From NCBI GenBank assembly GCA_963169105.1, contig OY720639.1, forward strand, positions 124,455,117-124,519,116: a DNA stretch of 64,000 bases. Reading direction: 5' to 3'. How positions within the stretch are numbered: position 1 is the stretch's first letter; every line of letters starts with the position of its first letter. The notes below the pieces were generated by a model. The model was given only the letters and a program-made list of their open reading frames with translations. It did no database searches and had not been told where the DNA came from. A program made the position numbers and the translations under genes. Shown piece after piece: positions 47,191 through 60,549 of this stretch. This DNA is from Ceriagrion tenellum (lineage: Eukaryota > Arthropoda > Insecta > Odonata > Coenagrionidae).

Positions 47191-48280
47191 TAGCTTCTCT
47201 TTGATAATCTTTTTCCACGTCCTCTTTTGAGCTATACATTATGAGCTGCTTCCACAATCACCACAATCACTGAAAGATGAAAACTCCCTCGATAGTGCAA
47301 TTTCCACAATAATTCGTCTCATTGCAATTTTTCTCGTTTCTAACAAAGCGATGTAGTTGAAAATTTCAGGAGATGCACTTTACAAACGAATTTAAAACGA
47401 GTTTATATGAGTTATAGTGCTACTTTTAAGATCAAACTGACCTTTTATAATTTAGTTCATTCAAAAAGAAGTCTTCTACATGACACCTAAATATAATGCT
47501 CCGCGAACCGCATATAGAAGCTAGATTTTAAAAAAGTAAAAAAAAAGATTACTGTATTCAACCACTTTCTGGATACGGACCGCCATACGTTGTCGAATAC
47601 CGATGGTTGTCTACTTCTCCGCATCGTTACTGGCTCTACTGACACAACTGCCCTCTTTCATATTCAGCTCAGTGGTCTTTTAGATTGGACAGCACGCGTA
47701 CGGTTCAAATACATTTCTTCGCATTAGAAACCGGCAACGTTTTATTCTTGAGAAAAATATTTAACGAATATATCGAAAAATAATCGATGAAAATGTTTTT
47801 TGAAAAATTTCATCTCATTTTAGCCACAAGAACTATTTAAAATTTGATATGATTGGTACCTATGTATCACATATGTAGTGATATATACATTCGCTCACAG
47901 CACCCTTGTTTCGCAAACGTATTTAAGTATTTATTTTAAGACTCATGATGTTACATTTTTTCAAAGTTAAAAGTCGAATGCATAAAATATTCCTTAATTT
48001 GATTTACCATATGTATCTGGTTTCAATATACAAAATATCTTCCTGGTACCTCCAAAGAAACCTTTTATTGGCTTATGTAATGAGTTTAAACTTTCCATTT
48101 GTAATTATTCTTGTACACCTTAAATAAGGTTGTATCTGCCGATAGTATTTTTTAAATTCAGTAAATGAGGTTTTTTCTGTTTTCAAGTGCTTGCGTGATC
48201 GCTATCGGTGAAGGGTTTAAGACTTTGACTACTTGTTACACGCTTTTTCTTTCCGGAGACTTAGCACTTATTTTTCAGGC
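47191..48280. other. unannotated AT-rich DNA
   Basis: No supported feature; decayed LINE sequence may extend some way into it. Confidence 0.4.
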
Positions 48281-48580
48281 CGTTGGATTTGACATCCCCA
48301 TTCGATATTGTTATTTCCTCACTCTTAGGCGCCATCAATATTTTCCCTCGGCTGTCTCGCGCCCTCTCGCGGTATTGATGGATGGGAGAATAATAGTCCG
48401 TTTACGAGCTTCAGAGTTTTCACGGTCGGGAGGCGTGAGAAATTCCGCTTGTGGTGGCCAGGCGCTATTTTCCGTCGCGGATGCTCTGAAGAACGCGGGA
48501 GAAAAGACGGCTCTTCGGGGAAGTGTGACGGACAAGAGTTCATCCATTCGTCAACGCGCGTTTAATATTTTTTTCCTCCC
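48281..48580. other. CpG-rich patch
   Basis: A short, sharply CpG-rich block with frames open on both strands at once (48165-48674 on +, 48325-48547 on -), none with a domain. A small inverted pair (CCATCAATA / TATTGATGG) brackets 48332-48380. Possibly a promoter island or the end of a DNA element. Confidence 0.35.
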
Positions 48581-48812
48581 TCGGTGCCTCCGCTGTCATG
48601 TTTTTCCCAGAGGAAGTTTATCCCATTTCCAGTCATGTATCGTTGGATATCCAATTTCGACTACCACCAAATAGAATGTTGATTTCGTTGAGCTGTGTTA
48701 CATGGATTTTTTGGAGTGTCTTTTGTTTACACTGATTATTTCGGAAAAAAATGTTGCGCACTTCATTGCTGAAAGGAATAATCAACATCTAATCAAAGAA
48801 ACACAGGCAGCT

Positions 48813-48862
48813 GTGATATTAGTGATACCTAATTAGTGAAACCGAGTGATATTAGTGATACC
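48813..48862 (+). repeat. 17-base direct repeat, 33-base period
   Basis: GTGATATTAGTGATACC occurs exactly at 48813-48829 and at 48846-48862. A shorter relative (TTAGTGAAACC) lies between them. Confidence 0.75.
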
Positions 48863-49218
48863 TTATCAAAATTTATATATTTTTCAAATTATATGTATTT
48901 GGTAAGTTGTCTAAAAATAGGCAAATTTTCAGCGCCTCGTCCACTGTAATTAAATCCTGAAAATGATACATAAAACTTCTCTCTATATTTGTCATTTACT
49001 ACTTGAAGTACCTTCCTTTTGTCTTACGTAAGCGGTATCTTTGTAAGATAGCGTATACAGTAAACCGTCACAGTACGAGGTTAGGTTACTTGAAATTGTC
49101 GCGTCTTGTAAAATCGCGCTCTATGAAACAAATGTGAGACGGAAAGTGTGGAGTTCCTTTACTGCGTCTGAACTCAATGTTTAATATTATCTAATTTATA
49201 ATCAACGTCTACATATTA
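48863..49218. other. unannotated AT-rich DNA
   Basis: No supported feature. Confidence 0.45.
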
Positions 49219-49251
49219 CCCTGCGAGCCACCGCATGGGCGTGCGGCAGGG
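49219..49251 (+). repeat. GC-rich bulged hairpin, repeat-like
   Basis: CCCTG (49219-49223) pairs with CAGGG (49247-49251), and CCGCA (49231-49235) pairs with TGCGG (49242-49246), with a seven-base bulge on one side. I recall similar 'CTGCGAGCCACC...GTGCGGCAGGG' hairpins as part of common interspersed repeats in insects, but cannot check this here. It stands out from its AT-rich flanks. Confidence 0.4.
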
Positions 49252-52200
49252 AGTGTTATGACACCAGCCGTGTAAAGGTGTTTATGATGAAGTTTAGGGT
49301 GGTGAAATGGTGATGTGTACTCTGAGTGTGTTTTAGATGGAGATCTTCAACTTTACTTCTATTTTAATTTTTTGCAAAAATCCAAGGAGCTCCTTTGATG
49401 GGTTTTCAATATTTTCTTAATATTAATTTAATGGAAAAAGGCAAAGAAGAGCAACATTTCCCTGTTCCTTAGAGTATTAAGATTTCTTTCAATAAAACCC
49501 CCATCATTCCTGAAAGATTATGAACCCTCACAAGTAAGCATCACCTCACAGTTTCTTGAGGCTGTGAACTAATATTTTTTTACTTTTTTATTTTTTCACT
49601 CTCGACCCGCTTTTTCCGCGCTTCAAGAAGAATCTGTATCTGCATGAGGCGCGTTGATTATGATTAAAAACCTGAGAAAAATTGATAATGGACTGGAATT
49701 TTGTTACCATTCCTACTATACTCCATTGAAACTTGTGTTAATTCCTCTAAGAGAAGTTAGGCTCGTTGTTTTGCCTATATATTACTGTTTTAGTCATATT
49801 TCGTATGAAACATCGACTTGGGCATTAATGCACTGGCTATATGTATGTACCCGTTGTTACTGTATGTGTTTGCTCGAGTATTTCAAAAAAGAAAAAACGA
49901 GAGAATGACAAAATCTACTTTGTACATAGCAGTTTGCTTTGTACACAGTTTCATTGGATTTACTGTTTACAGTTTTTTATTGCACATTCGTGATCTCATA
50001 AACTCTCGATGCCCCCATTCTTTCTCTCGCAACTGCGGTTTCTACGCTAGTATTTTATACTTTCTTTCTTTCTGCTTTGAAGATTTGCCATATTTCCTCG
50101 TCCCTGCGTTAGCGTTTCGTGGTAATTTCATCTATATATTATTTCTTGCACCTCGAGATGCAGCGTAGTGAATCACACCCGTGAACCCCGTGAAAGGTCA
50201 GCCGCGGGGAATAGTTTTAATTTTCAATGAGATGTGGTGATAACTTACTAACGTGCATTTTGGTCTACATATATTATGTAAGACATGTACGTAATTTGTT
50301 TTAACGAGATCCAGAAACAGAGCTTCTAATTTTTGAAAATATATAAAATTTTGGTCCGAATAAATATTCCACCTGTTTTCTATATAGTGTGAAAACGTTC
50401 GCAGAATGACAATTGTGACCTAGGTTATCATTGGAATCATGGAATGATAGAAGTTTTCTGTTGACTGAAGCTCAGAGTGAAAAAAGTCGATGATTCAGAG
50501 TATCGTTAGGCTTTTATTTTGGAGAAAGACTCTCATAGTGTTGACTCGTAGTGCTCATATTAAAATAAGCATATCATTTGCTTAGTGAATGAGGCTACGT
50601 TACAAAGAAAGTCGTTTGACTGCTCTGAAGTGGAGGCTATTTTACGGAAAACATTTGGAGTTCTAATAATTGAATATTTACATTTAATTTACGTCCATTG
50701 GCCAAAACCTATAGTGTTGTCTGATATACTACAAGAAAACCTCAGTATTGTTTTAATGATTTTGCGTCGGCTTTTTGTGCAGTAGCGTGCTATTTACTGT
50801 GATTATAAATTAAAGGCTAAGGTTTAAAAATGTTTCGTAAGCCTTTCAAAACTTCATTTAAGTCTGTTATAAGGGATTTTTTAACCTATTAAATAGGCCT
50901 TATGCTCTCATAATGGGTAATATCATTTGATTTGCTTGACTAACGTATGATTTTTATTTCTCATAGAAAATGCGTTTTGTGTAACTTCTAGAATACTAGT
51001 CTTCTTAGCGTGGAAAGTAATTGAACTAACTACTTTTGGAATCGGAACAAAGAAATAAGTTGAAATACAGTTATAATTTTCCATCCATTTTTTTACTCAA
51101 AGAAATCATTTTTCTCAAACTATGCTTTACAATTTCATGGAATAAATTCACTTATCTGCCGTCTCATGGAGCAAAATGAAAGTTTGAGCATGTCCTTTTC
51201 ATCTATAAAATAATTTATTTGCAGTTCTTGTACCAAGTTTGCATCTTTTTTTGATTTTCGATTTTGAGTTTTGTATTACCATTAAGGTATTTTGGTTGTG
51301 ATCCCACTTGACTGGTCCCAGTGACCTATTTTCTGACTTTGAGGAAAGCTGTTGTAATCAAATATTGCTGCAGTAGTAGTAGTTGAATGTACATTTTTCA
51401 TTTAAAATATACATTATGGAAGGCTCCCTTGGCTAACAAATTTTAGCATTGCTATGCCCTGTTCGAATGAGAATGATTGTGGGAATAAAATTAACTTTTA
51501 AGGGACATAACAGAAAAACAAATATATCTTTATATTTCTCAAGTTGTGTAGAATGGCTCCCTTAGAGCCATCAATAAAATAAATTCCGAGTGACGCTAAG
51601 AAGGAGCTGCTCTTAAAGCCATGCTCAAAACTAAGTGCGCGTCACCCAAATAATGTCATTTGCCTCGCAATAAGGGACAAAATGAACGATTTTGCGAACC
51701 TGAAAGTCTATTCTTGGGCAACGTAAAGGTAGTACACGGTCGCGATTAAGAAACGCCTGGGGAGCACATCCACAAAGCTTGGCTTTGCCTTAGGACGACT
51801 CAGCTGACGCCTGCACATGTCACTATCATTTACTTGTTGTTGTGCTGAATCACGAGTAGAAGCACCCATAAAAAATAAAGATCCTACCCTGTTAGAATTA
51901 ATGCGTGAAATATTTGCATATTCGTAAAAAACTACTACCATTCTACTGATGAGTACCAAAGGTAATAAGACTGGTAATTGAATCAATTGAGACTCTTGGA
52001 TATCTTGCGAGACAAATATTCTTTAATGAACTCAAAACAGGATATATTAATGGTGACAGGTAGTAAATTATTTGAACCCCGCCTTATAACTCTAGGACCA
52101 ATTGAAACGACTAAATTAGAGAGAGGCGATAAAGCAGATACAAAACTTCCTTCTTTCCTCTTGTTGATAATGCGATAACTCATACGCAATCACCGCAAAA

Positions 52201-52530
52201 CGCAAAATCAAAATGAGACAGATCCGACAACACGTATTTCCATTTTTGAGCCTTTCTCTCTGGATTCTTTTTATATAGCATCTCTTCTTTATGGTTGGTG
52301 GCTTAGGAGCCTGCTCTATACATCCTCGTCATGAATCGCAGGGCAATAATTATAATAATTGTTTAATGTTCTCTGGCTATCAGTCTGAGAATGAATTCTG
52401 AGTATAATACATTTAAACAAAAAAGAATAGTTGCTATACGTTATGTACTCTTTCCTACAAATATTAATGGTTAAGAAAAGCAGGAACTTGAAAAGAAAAA
52501 AAAAGCCTCAGAAAAAGGTTACCGCTATGA
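49252..52530. other. unannotated AT-rich DNA
   Basis: Open frames at 49654-50168, 50585-50785 and 51708-52189 have no recognised domain or convincing splice sites. A small GGCTC/GAGCC hairpin lies near 51554. Confidence 0.4.
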
Positions 52531-52900
52531 TTTGTCAGAGTAGGGTGTAGATTTACACGGTAATGGTTGGGAAAGGCCGAATGCTGTGGAATACGGTGCA
52601 TCATAATAGTGAGTGGTGTGTCAGGTGTTGTCGACGGATATGCTTGTGATTGACATTGCTTCAAGGGTGTTGATAGAGAGGATGCGGGATGGGAAGTGTA
52701 AAGTCCCGATGTCCTATGGTTTGTACGAGTGAGAGAATTTAAGGACGGTGATGGAAGTGATTCGAGTGGAAATCATGGTGATGGCATAGCCGCATTCTCC
52801 TGGAGAATTGTTTTTCCCTCATGAGTGGGTTGAGAAGGGTGGTCTTGCGACGGGAGGACTAGTGGTGTGCCAGGCAGAGGAAAATCACTTAGAGGTTTAG
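52531..52900. other. G-rich stretch of unknown nature
   Basis: G+T-rich on the plus strand compared with its flanks. It could be a decayed mobile element, but there is no frame, repeat partner or terminus to support that. Confidence 0.3.
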
Positions 52901-55900
52901 GAAATGACGTTTATTGTACGAATCATTAAAATGTTAAAAACAGTCCGAAATATTTCATATCCACTACACACTTTGGTGGCCTTCTACTCATCGCATCTCG
53001 ACTAACACACGGGATGGAAAGGTTAAGACTTTTAAAATTAAATGTGAATTATTCCGCAAGGTATTTTGGAGTTTTTTGACCTTCGTTTAAAACAATAATA
53101 TACGATCCGGTGTTTGCAAATCATCCGATCTTCGAATTAACTAATTATGCCTGAGTTTTGATAAAACAGCTACCTATAAAATCTATTTATTTAAATATCC
53201 GTTCTCTAGAGTAAATCCGACGAACAAAATATTATATCTATGCAGATGTTTTCCATATTGTTCTTCCAATCACAACACTTACATGCTATTATTTTTCCTT
53301 ATCTAACATTCATCAATACGTTGAAAAACTTTCAGGAAAAATTCTCCATAAGGTATTTGTTATAACATAATTATTTCTTTAGTATTTTGATAACTTTTAC
53401 ATTCGTGCAGTCTAGTCAGACTTCTTGTCTTGGGTCTTGAATATAGATTTTTAGCTGCGAGTTATCACATTCCGCAGATACTGTGATAATCTTCATATCT
53501 CTACTCCAAAAGCAATTTATAGTGGCCCCTTTCTCTTTGTATCAAGTTAACTAACGGTTCCATTATATTCTGGGGTAATATGAAACTGTTCCACAAATGC
53601 TGAACATCTACGCACTTTATTTGCTTTTTTAACTCTGTGCTTAGACTATACTTGATTTTCTCTTCTTTTTTCAGAATTCATGAATTGTTAATTCGGTGGC
53701 CGCATTAGAAAATAACTCTGATTTATTATTTCGCTAAGTATTATTTACGTGATATATTCATTGCATTTTAGAAGTGGTTCATTTAAAATACATACCCTAC
53801 TCTTAGGTTAATGATTGCCCTCAGATTCCTTGTCGAGTGCATCATTGTGTCACTAGCATTTGTTAAATTCTATTTAAAGTGCTCTTTGTGGCATGTTTGG
53901 TGTTTACACAAAAGCATGTGCCTCTAGATTGCTGGTTTAGCCATGTTTCATCTTGCTGTTGTTAGAAGGGACGAATCGATTGCTTCCAATGAATATAGTT
54001 TGCTGGCCTCAGGGTCCTCCAAATGGTTTCTGTTGCCGGAAATTGGCTAAATTGATTGCACTGGGGATTGGTGGACTGTATCTATAAATAATTTCAAGTA
54101 AATTATTTGCCTGAAGCGATGTTTAGGTTCAATGAGGGATTTTACACTTTGCCAACCGTATTTTGACGCGCTTTCTCATACGGTTGGTTTGGATTTTAAA
54201 TATTGCTTGATGATATTATCCTGAATCGCGCTGACAAAATCGACATACTTCTTCAGGAAGAGCTAAACACTTATTTTTTAAATTGTTACAAGTTTTCCTC
54301 TGCAGGACTTGATTCCAGTTATTTTTGCCTTGAATGTTTTTAAAATGTGGATTGCATCAACAATATCTTTATTTATCTTTCGTAAAGTAGATTTTAAGTC
54401 AACATGAATGATTTATTCAGGCTTGATAATCCTCATTCAAAATAGATTTAGACATCTTTTTGTAAAGCTTTACAATGTTTATGATGAACATTAGTGTCAT
54501 TGTCAAGGTTTCATTAGATGATCCTTTTTCCATAATAGAATCTGTTACAATTATTTCATAGATATGATAAATGGATCTGTAACTAACGGTAAACTATCAA
54601 CATTTATTAGATGTTTAATTTGATAATTGGTGATTCATTAGTCACGTTGCATCGGTGCGATACATCTTCGCACATTAAGTCCCTACGAAGTTAATTTTTA
54701 GATCACTGCTAAGCTCTTCTTAATTAAAAGGGGCTTGTTTTATTAATTAAAAGGGTGCATTTACATTACTTTATTACTTGAATCGTCTGATATTTTGAGT
54801 ATATTTGAGGTGCGAATCCTTTTTAGGAGTAATAAACACAATCATTCAAGGATAATTTTGTATTCATAAAACATAAAAAGTGAGTAGAGTACTATGTGCG
54901 CAGTATTGATCTCCATTTCGCATTATAGCCTGTTTCCAAATTGATGTACGTTGTGACCTAAATATAATTTTCAAAACGTAGCTTTAATTACTTAATCATT
55001 CATTTTTTCTTTTTCATGGTTTTTCTGGTTCTTTCAGCGTAAAAGTTTTCACCGACATCGCGCTACTTGGCGTCCTATATTTCATTTCTTTCCCCAATTG
55101 ATGCCCCAAATTCTTCTGAGCACTTTCCTTCCTCTGAGTAAGTTCAAAACTCCTGAATCTGTTTCCCATTCAATGTCACTTAGTGAAGCTTCGAAACATT
55201 TCTTAATCGAGTGCGCTTAAGCTCCTCCGTAAATCATTTACTGTTGAATCAATCTACCATGGGATCCTCCCGAGGCAAGAGAAGGAGCAGATTCATTGCG
55301 AGAGAGATGTAAACCAGCTTGGAAGTTTAAACACCGTGGATGTAATCCTCATCCAATTGCATTAAATTAAATCCTGGAATAATTGTAGGCTTCACAATAC
55401 TGCATTACGATGATTAACTTTAATTAATCCTCAGAAACCTTTGGTCGCTACTTTTTGAAACTTAAAATATGTGTTTAAGAGATAGGACGAAGATCTTTGA
55501 GTTATCTTGGCCACGTAGCGTACAATTACTTTCTTATTTCTGCCATTTCTGCATATATGCACTTCTCTGTGAATTATGGCTAGCATCATTATAGAAATAA
55601 AAAGCTTGAAGGTACATTTTAGATATGGAAATAAAGAAAAATCCTGAAATATACACATTATTAATTTATTTCACTCAATAAGTAAGGGAAACAATAGAAA
55701 AAGAATAATATCTTGATTCATAATTGACTACAACTATATCACTTGAAAATTATTGTTATTAATAATTGGTGGATAGAAGAAAATATCTGAAAAAAAGCAT
55801 AAATATGCGTCCATAACTATGTCAGGTTGGTACCATTTTATTATTTCCATAAAAATTGCCGTAGATATATATATGTCTATGAGATTAATGGTGTAGCGCT

Positions 55901-56290
55901 AATTTTGCATCGGAAGAATGAAAAAAAAATGGTACATTTTTCCAATTTTCTAATTTTTTTGCTTATAATCTCATCTTATTTGTGATAAGCTTCTGATAAA
56001 AGTAATTAGAAATAGCTAGAAATTAGAAATAGATAGTAATTAGAATATTGTACAAGTTACAGGAATCAGGAAACGTTAAAGTTAGCAATGGGAACATGGA
56101 AAAATTGTTAAAAAAATCTTATTTGAAGTTAGAGCCTCTTCTTTTAACTCAAGTGAGTTAATGGAGAGGTTATGGTTAATTACTTCCCTTTCGTTTCCGA
56201 AAATTCATTTGAACGTAAAATTTATAAATATCATAAAAATAAAATACATACCTGTACATCAATATAAATGGGTACACACATACTAGAGAC
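52901..56290. other. unannotated AT-rich DNA
   Basis: No supported gene. Short ATTAGAAATAG-type reiterations occur at about 56005-56045. Confidence 0.45.
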
Positions 56291-56315
56291 ATTTATAAAT
56301 TAATTATTTATAAAT
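56291..56315. repeat. doubled AT palindrome
   Basis: ATTTATAAAT occurs at 56291-56300 and 56306-56315. Each copy is self-complementary, so the block is both a direct and an inverted repeat. Confidence 0.5.
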
Positions 56316-56995
56316 ATTCCTAGAGAACCATCAGTAGATGCATGTGACATTAATGATTGCTTATTGATTCTGTCAGTCATAGCCGAAATGATCCTGTTTA
56401 CCAACCATTGTAAAAGATGAACAAGTCATAAAGATCGAGCGTACTCATTTCTATCATTCCTTTAAATGGCGTATCCGCCTCCTTTTTTATGCTTCCAGAG
56501 ACCTGTCCACGAGCCGGAGCCATGGTATCCTTAAATAAGTCCAATGGTTTATGCTCAATGGTCCGCTTCGACTTTTAACTTTTTATGCTATTTCTGCTCA
56601 TTTTTGTTCGCAAAGTGCGTTTATTTCAATAATATTCACATTAGGGATAAAATAGTTAAAAGATGAGATTTCATCGGGTCCTACTAATAGGATAACCAAG
56701 GGTTGAATGTTTTTTATATCTTTTGATTATGACAATGTTTTACATTGTATTTATATAACATCTTAGCTCAATTTTTAAAATTGAGAGAGTTTGATAGGAT
56801 GTCTTTTAGCACCGCAAAGATAATTCCTAAAATACCACTTGTGTTTCTTGAGCTACCTTCTTTAAGTTACGCTGAAAAGTTAGGTATTGTTTTTTCCCCA
56901 TTGAATATCGCCGAAAACATTTTTATTTTAAAACGTTTAAGAAATAAATCAGTTGCATTTTCTTCCTGTCTCTCCGTCAATCGTTTATAATAGAA
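56316..56995. other. unannotated AT-rich DNA
   Basis: No supported feature. Confidence 0.45.
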
Positions 56996-57300
56996 AAATG
57001 CGCCAGTGACGGAACGATTCGACCGCTCGGTTGAATGTCTATTGTGTTGCGGTATTACAGCGCCGCCCTGCGGTTGACATCTGCATCCGCGCTTTCGGCG
57101 TGTTTCGCTTGCCAGGCTGTCGGATGAGCCACTAGGGTGAAACTTGCGTTTTTCTCTCTTCAATTGTTTTGTGTGTCTTCCCCCTCTACTCTTGATTTTA
57201 TTCATCTTTACGACTCTTCTTCCCTCTATACTCTCTACCAAGTGATCGACATAACGTCTTTTTTTGATGTGAATTTTTGAAATGTCATTGAAAACTTCCA
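56996..57300. other. CpG-rich block with a basic frame (-)
   Basis: CpG-rich between about 57000 and 57150. The minus-strand frame 56867-57301 (144 codons) is Lys/Arg-rich with no known domain. CAGCGCCGCCCTGCGG is the kind of word seen in dispersed repeats and in promoter islands. Undecided. Confidence 0.3.
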
Positions 57301-58500
57301 TAATTTAAAATGATGTTTTTCTTTTTATTCTTTTTGCATCAGATTTTGTAGTCAAAAGAGAAAGTTGACAGCCAAAATATGGAAGTTTTCTGTTAGGCGC
57401 TAGGTGTTACGTTTTATTTTCAGGATATTACGTAAATACTTCACTCTGTCATCAGTATTCCTAGAGTATTCGGATCTGTAAATTTAAAAGTAAAAATTTT
57501 TCTAACAAGTAAGGGAGTAACGATTTGTGGAAGTAAGACTTAAGAATGCCCCTCTATAGTTGATAGTGAATACACCAGGTTCAAGATTCGATTGCCTTAA
57601 AGCTGCGTTGACACTTTGGTCTGATTATGTAATAACAAGTATTTTAACGATAAAAATCATGCACTACTTTGATTTAGGTGATCTTTGGCTTTGTCGCTGT
57701 TGTCTGCGAGCGATTCAGACTACATGCAAAGAATGATTACTCTGCCGGAGTTTGTAGCTCAAGAAATTGGTCACACGGTATTTTTTCGAGGCCAAAGCAT
57801 ATTTAGAGAATTAAACAGATTGTAAGCCTCCCTGAAAGATCTCGCTCCCTCGCTTGGAAACTAGCTACTGATATTTTAGATTTTATTGATATTTATAACC
57901 AATTGATTTGTAGGTCGACAGAGTTTTGGAATGACCTGTGAACGCTCCTTCACCGGTGACTAATCTCTATCCTATTTCGTTTGTTGTGATAGGTATACTG
58001 CTTCTGATATCTAGTGTTGCAAAGCTGTGCTTGGGTAAATGCGTGAAAGATTCCTGGAAAGATCAGCGCCAGGGTAAATTTAAAAAACACTATCAGCTTT
58101 TAAAACGGTTTGAACTTCCAAGAAAGTTTGATTCTTACCTTCTCTAGAAATATATGTGCCCATTCCAATGCATATACTACGATATTTGCATTTATTCCTT
58201 TACTCTTATTTCGGCAATCCCGTATATTTTGTCTCAATGCTATTAAAACTCTTTGCAAACCTTTTACAGGGCACAAATTACCAACTCCACATCGGCTAAA
58301 GTCGCTTTGTTGCCCGGATTAACTGCTAAACTTTACTCCCTCAGGCGTCACTTCGTGGAAGTATTTTATACTAGAATCCATATTAAAATAATTCTGGTAC
58401 TGCATTAGCATTCTATCGTGCGATTCACTTCGGAAAATGTGACAAATTTTAAGCTATCCGGGACTAGCTACGGAGTTCCACTTTTACGGAGTCACCCGCA
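57301..58500. other. unannotated AT-rich DNA
   Basis: A degenerate B-box-like word (GGTTCAAGATTCGATTGCC) at about 57579 has no A box. The frames at 57938-58322 lack domains. Confidence 0.4.
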
Positions 58501-58506
58501 ATGCAC

Positions 58507-58646
58507 AAATGTTCAAAATTCCACAGGGGGAGGGGATGCCTCGGCAGCTTAACTGGCTAAAGCACTCGGCCGGAAATCGAGGGATCCGGGATTAAATCCC
58601 GGTCAAGATGGATGATTTTTTTCTCTGTGGAATTTCGCACATTCGA
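58507..58646 (+). mobile_element. tRNA-derived SINE (family A) with inverted flanks
   Basis: GGATGCCTCGGCAGCTTAAC and TGGCTAAAGCACTCGG form the A-box half, and CCGGGATTAAATCCCGG (about 58586-58602) holds the B box. The tail CGGTCAAGATGGATGA, a T run and TGTGGAATTTCGCACATTCG follow. The copy at 63491 shares the same order (CCTCAGTAGTTTAACTAGC ... CCCGGTCAAGG). Just before the head, CAAATGTTCAAAATTCCACA is an inverted copy of the tail, 18 of 21 bases matching. The tRNA-like head is thus flanked by inverted tail sequence, as in the foldback at 4795. It is not a functional tRNA. Confidence 0.65.
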
Positions 58647-60440
58647 AAAATGCTTCATAGGAGTGCGTTGGTATACCAACCAAGATGACTCGAAAAAAAT
58701 GGATTTAAGCAATTGGATCAGGGAAAGTACAAAAAATAGTGCTTGATGCCCAGAAATTAGACTGACATCATCTGCTCGAGGTGGGTGGATGAAATGGAGC
58801 TAAATGCTAAAAGTTGATCGTAAACAGGGCTGTCATACCATAATTAACGAGTATTCAATACGCCAGCGATGGCGACTGGACATAATTCTTTAATGGCAAA
58901 TACGAGGAGTGTTGTTTCGGAATATTCAAAAAGGCTCAATTATAGAAAGCGCTTGAACGTACGTGCATGGCGGTGCAGGAATTTTGGCTTTGGTCACACC
59001 CGAATCAAGATCAGGAATCCCAGAAGGGAGGCTCCAAACCGCTCATTACGTCTTTTTTTTAGCAATTTGATATGGACATCGTGTTCGTTTTATGCCTCGA
59101 GTTTTATTTAGCCGCCATAAAACCACCAATTAGCGTCAGAGTTAAAAATTCTTCTTCAAACAAACCGCTGAGATTGCCAGTGTCCCATAATTGCTATGTA
59201 TTCACAAAAAAATTGCTGTTACACAGCTTCATCGCCACCTAAAATGTTGAATGAGATATACTCATCAAAATGTTTTCCAATTTCTCTTTCATGTCTATTG
59301 GACAGATGTGTGTAAACATGGATTAATTTTCAATTACTCGTATGATTTTTTCTATCCAATTACTTGTTATATAATTTTGTCTATTTTTAAAGTGTGGGTA
59401 GTTTATATTATCGCGTCTATGCTGCATTGATGCCGGATTTATTTGAATTTGCGCTATTAATATGCTATTTGCTGATTACGGAAAGAATTACATGATGAAT
59501 CAGTGATCACATCACTGTATGTTGGGGATAATTTAATGTACAAAAACAATCTAAAACGTTGAAAATATATTCTATTAAATATATATCGGATTCATTAAAA
59601 TCGCTATGTATTGGATAGTTAGAAGATATCTGCGTGTCAGAATAATTTATTTGGCGCTCGTTTTATCTCACCATTTTTTAGAGTGGCTAAAAATATGCAC
59701 TTAACCTTCCAAACTGTAAATAAGATGTATTTTTTCTCTGTCTGAGTATCTCATGTATCATGGCGTCAAAAAATTCCGACAGGTTAGGATTTACTCCAAG
59801 GTGAACCAGTTCTGGTTCTGCTGAGTTGGCTTTTCTAATTTTGACAGTGAATATTTTGGTGACATTGGTAACAATCATTAATACTCTCCGTTGGTATTCT
59901 CTAAGAATTCTAATGAAAAAATTTTTGGGTTTGAGAAAACATTTTAATTAATGCTTTACTGCAAATGTATGGAAAATAATAATGGCGAAAAAATTATTAT
60001 ATTTTATGATTATATATTTCTAGAGTGATATGATATCTAGAAGCTATTACGGATTGACATCTGGCCCAATCTTTCGTTAGATCATATTATTCTGAGAGTT
60101 TATGAACTGTTGAAATTAGAGTAAGGTGCCTTAGAGGTGGCAGGTGAAGTTATTGGATGAAAAAGATATACAGATGTGTAGAAAAAATAACGAGCATTTA
60201 TAATTTTTTATTATAATTAGTGATTACTGAAAAGGAGTACTAAAGTTTTTATTAATAGAAAAGGTTTCTAAAATATTAAAACGTATTTAATTTTCATATT
60301 TAATGCTTTATTAATTAGTTCTGGGGATTCGTGCTGAGGGACGTATATTCATTTAAATAATAAACATCACGATAACAGACAATTATGCCATATTTTTTCT
60401 CGGACGTTACTGTCTGTCCCTGCAATCCCAATAAACCATT
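58647..60440. other. unannotated AT-rich DNA
   Basis: The frame at 58869-59111 has no recognised domain. Nothing else is supported. Confidence 0.45.
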
Positions 60441-60455
60441 TTTACTTGCCGTCAG

Positions 60456-60549
60456 ATTTGTGAGGGGCAGCAAAACCATAATTGAGCAGAATAACCCTTA
60501 CTCTAATCAGGGAAAAAACAGTCCTGATGGGACACGTTCGGATTTGCAG
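60456..60549 (+). CDS. best candidate coding exon, unrecognised
   Basis: The tract ACCATTTTTACTTGCCGTCAG is a good acceptor, with AG at 60454-60455. The donor GATTTGCAG|GTAAGAAT at 60550 is close to ideal. The 94 bases between are open in one frame: one base completing a codon, then 31 codons ending at phase 0 after Leu-Gln. The peptide is hydrophilic and varied (it includes TIIEQNNPYSNQGKNSPDG), like a disordered or loop segment of a cytoplasmic or extracellular protein. I do not recognise the family. The surrounding kilobases show no second exon, so if this is real, the gene has very long introns. Chance remains possible. Confidence 0.35.

Noticed and set aside
57579..57600. B-box-like GGTTCAAGATTCGATTGCC
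   Set aside because: Too degenerate, and no A box at the right distance.
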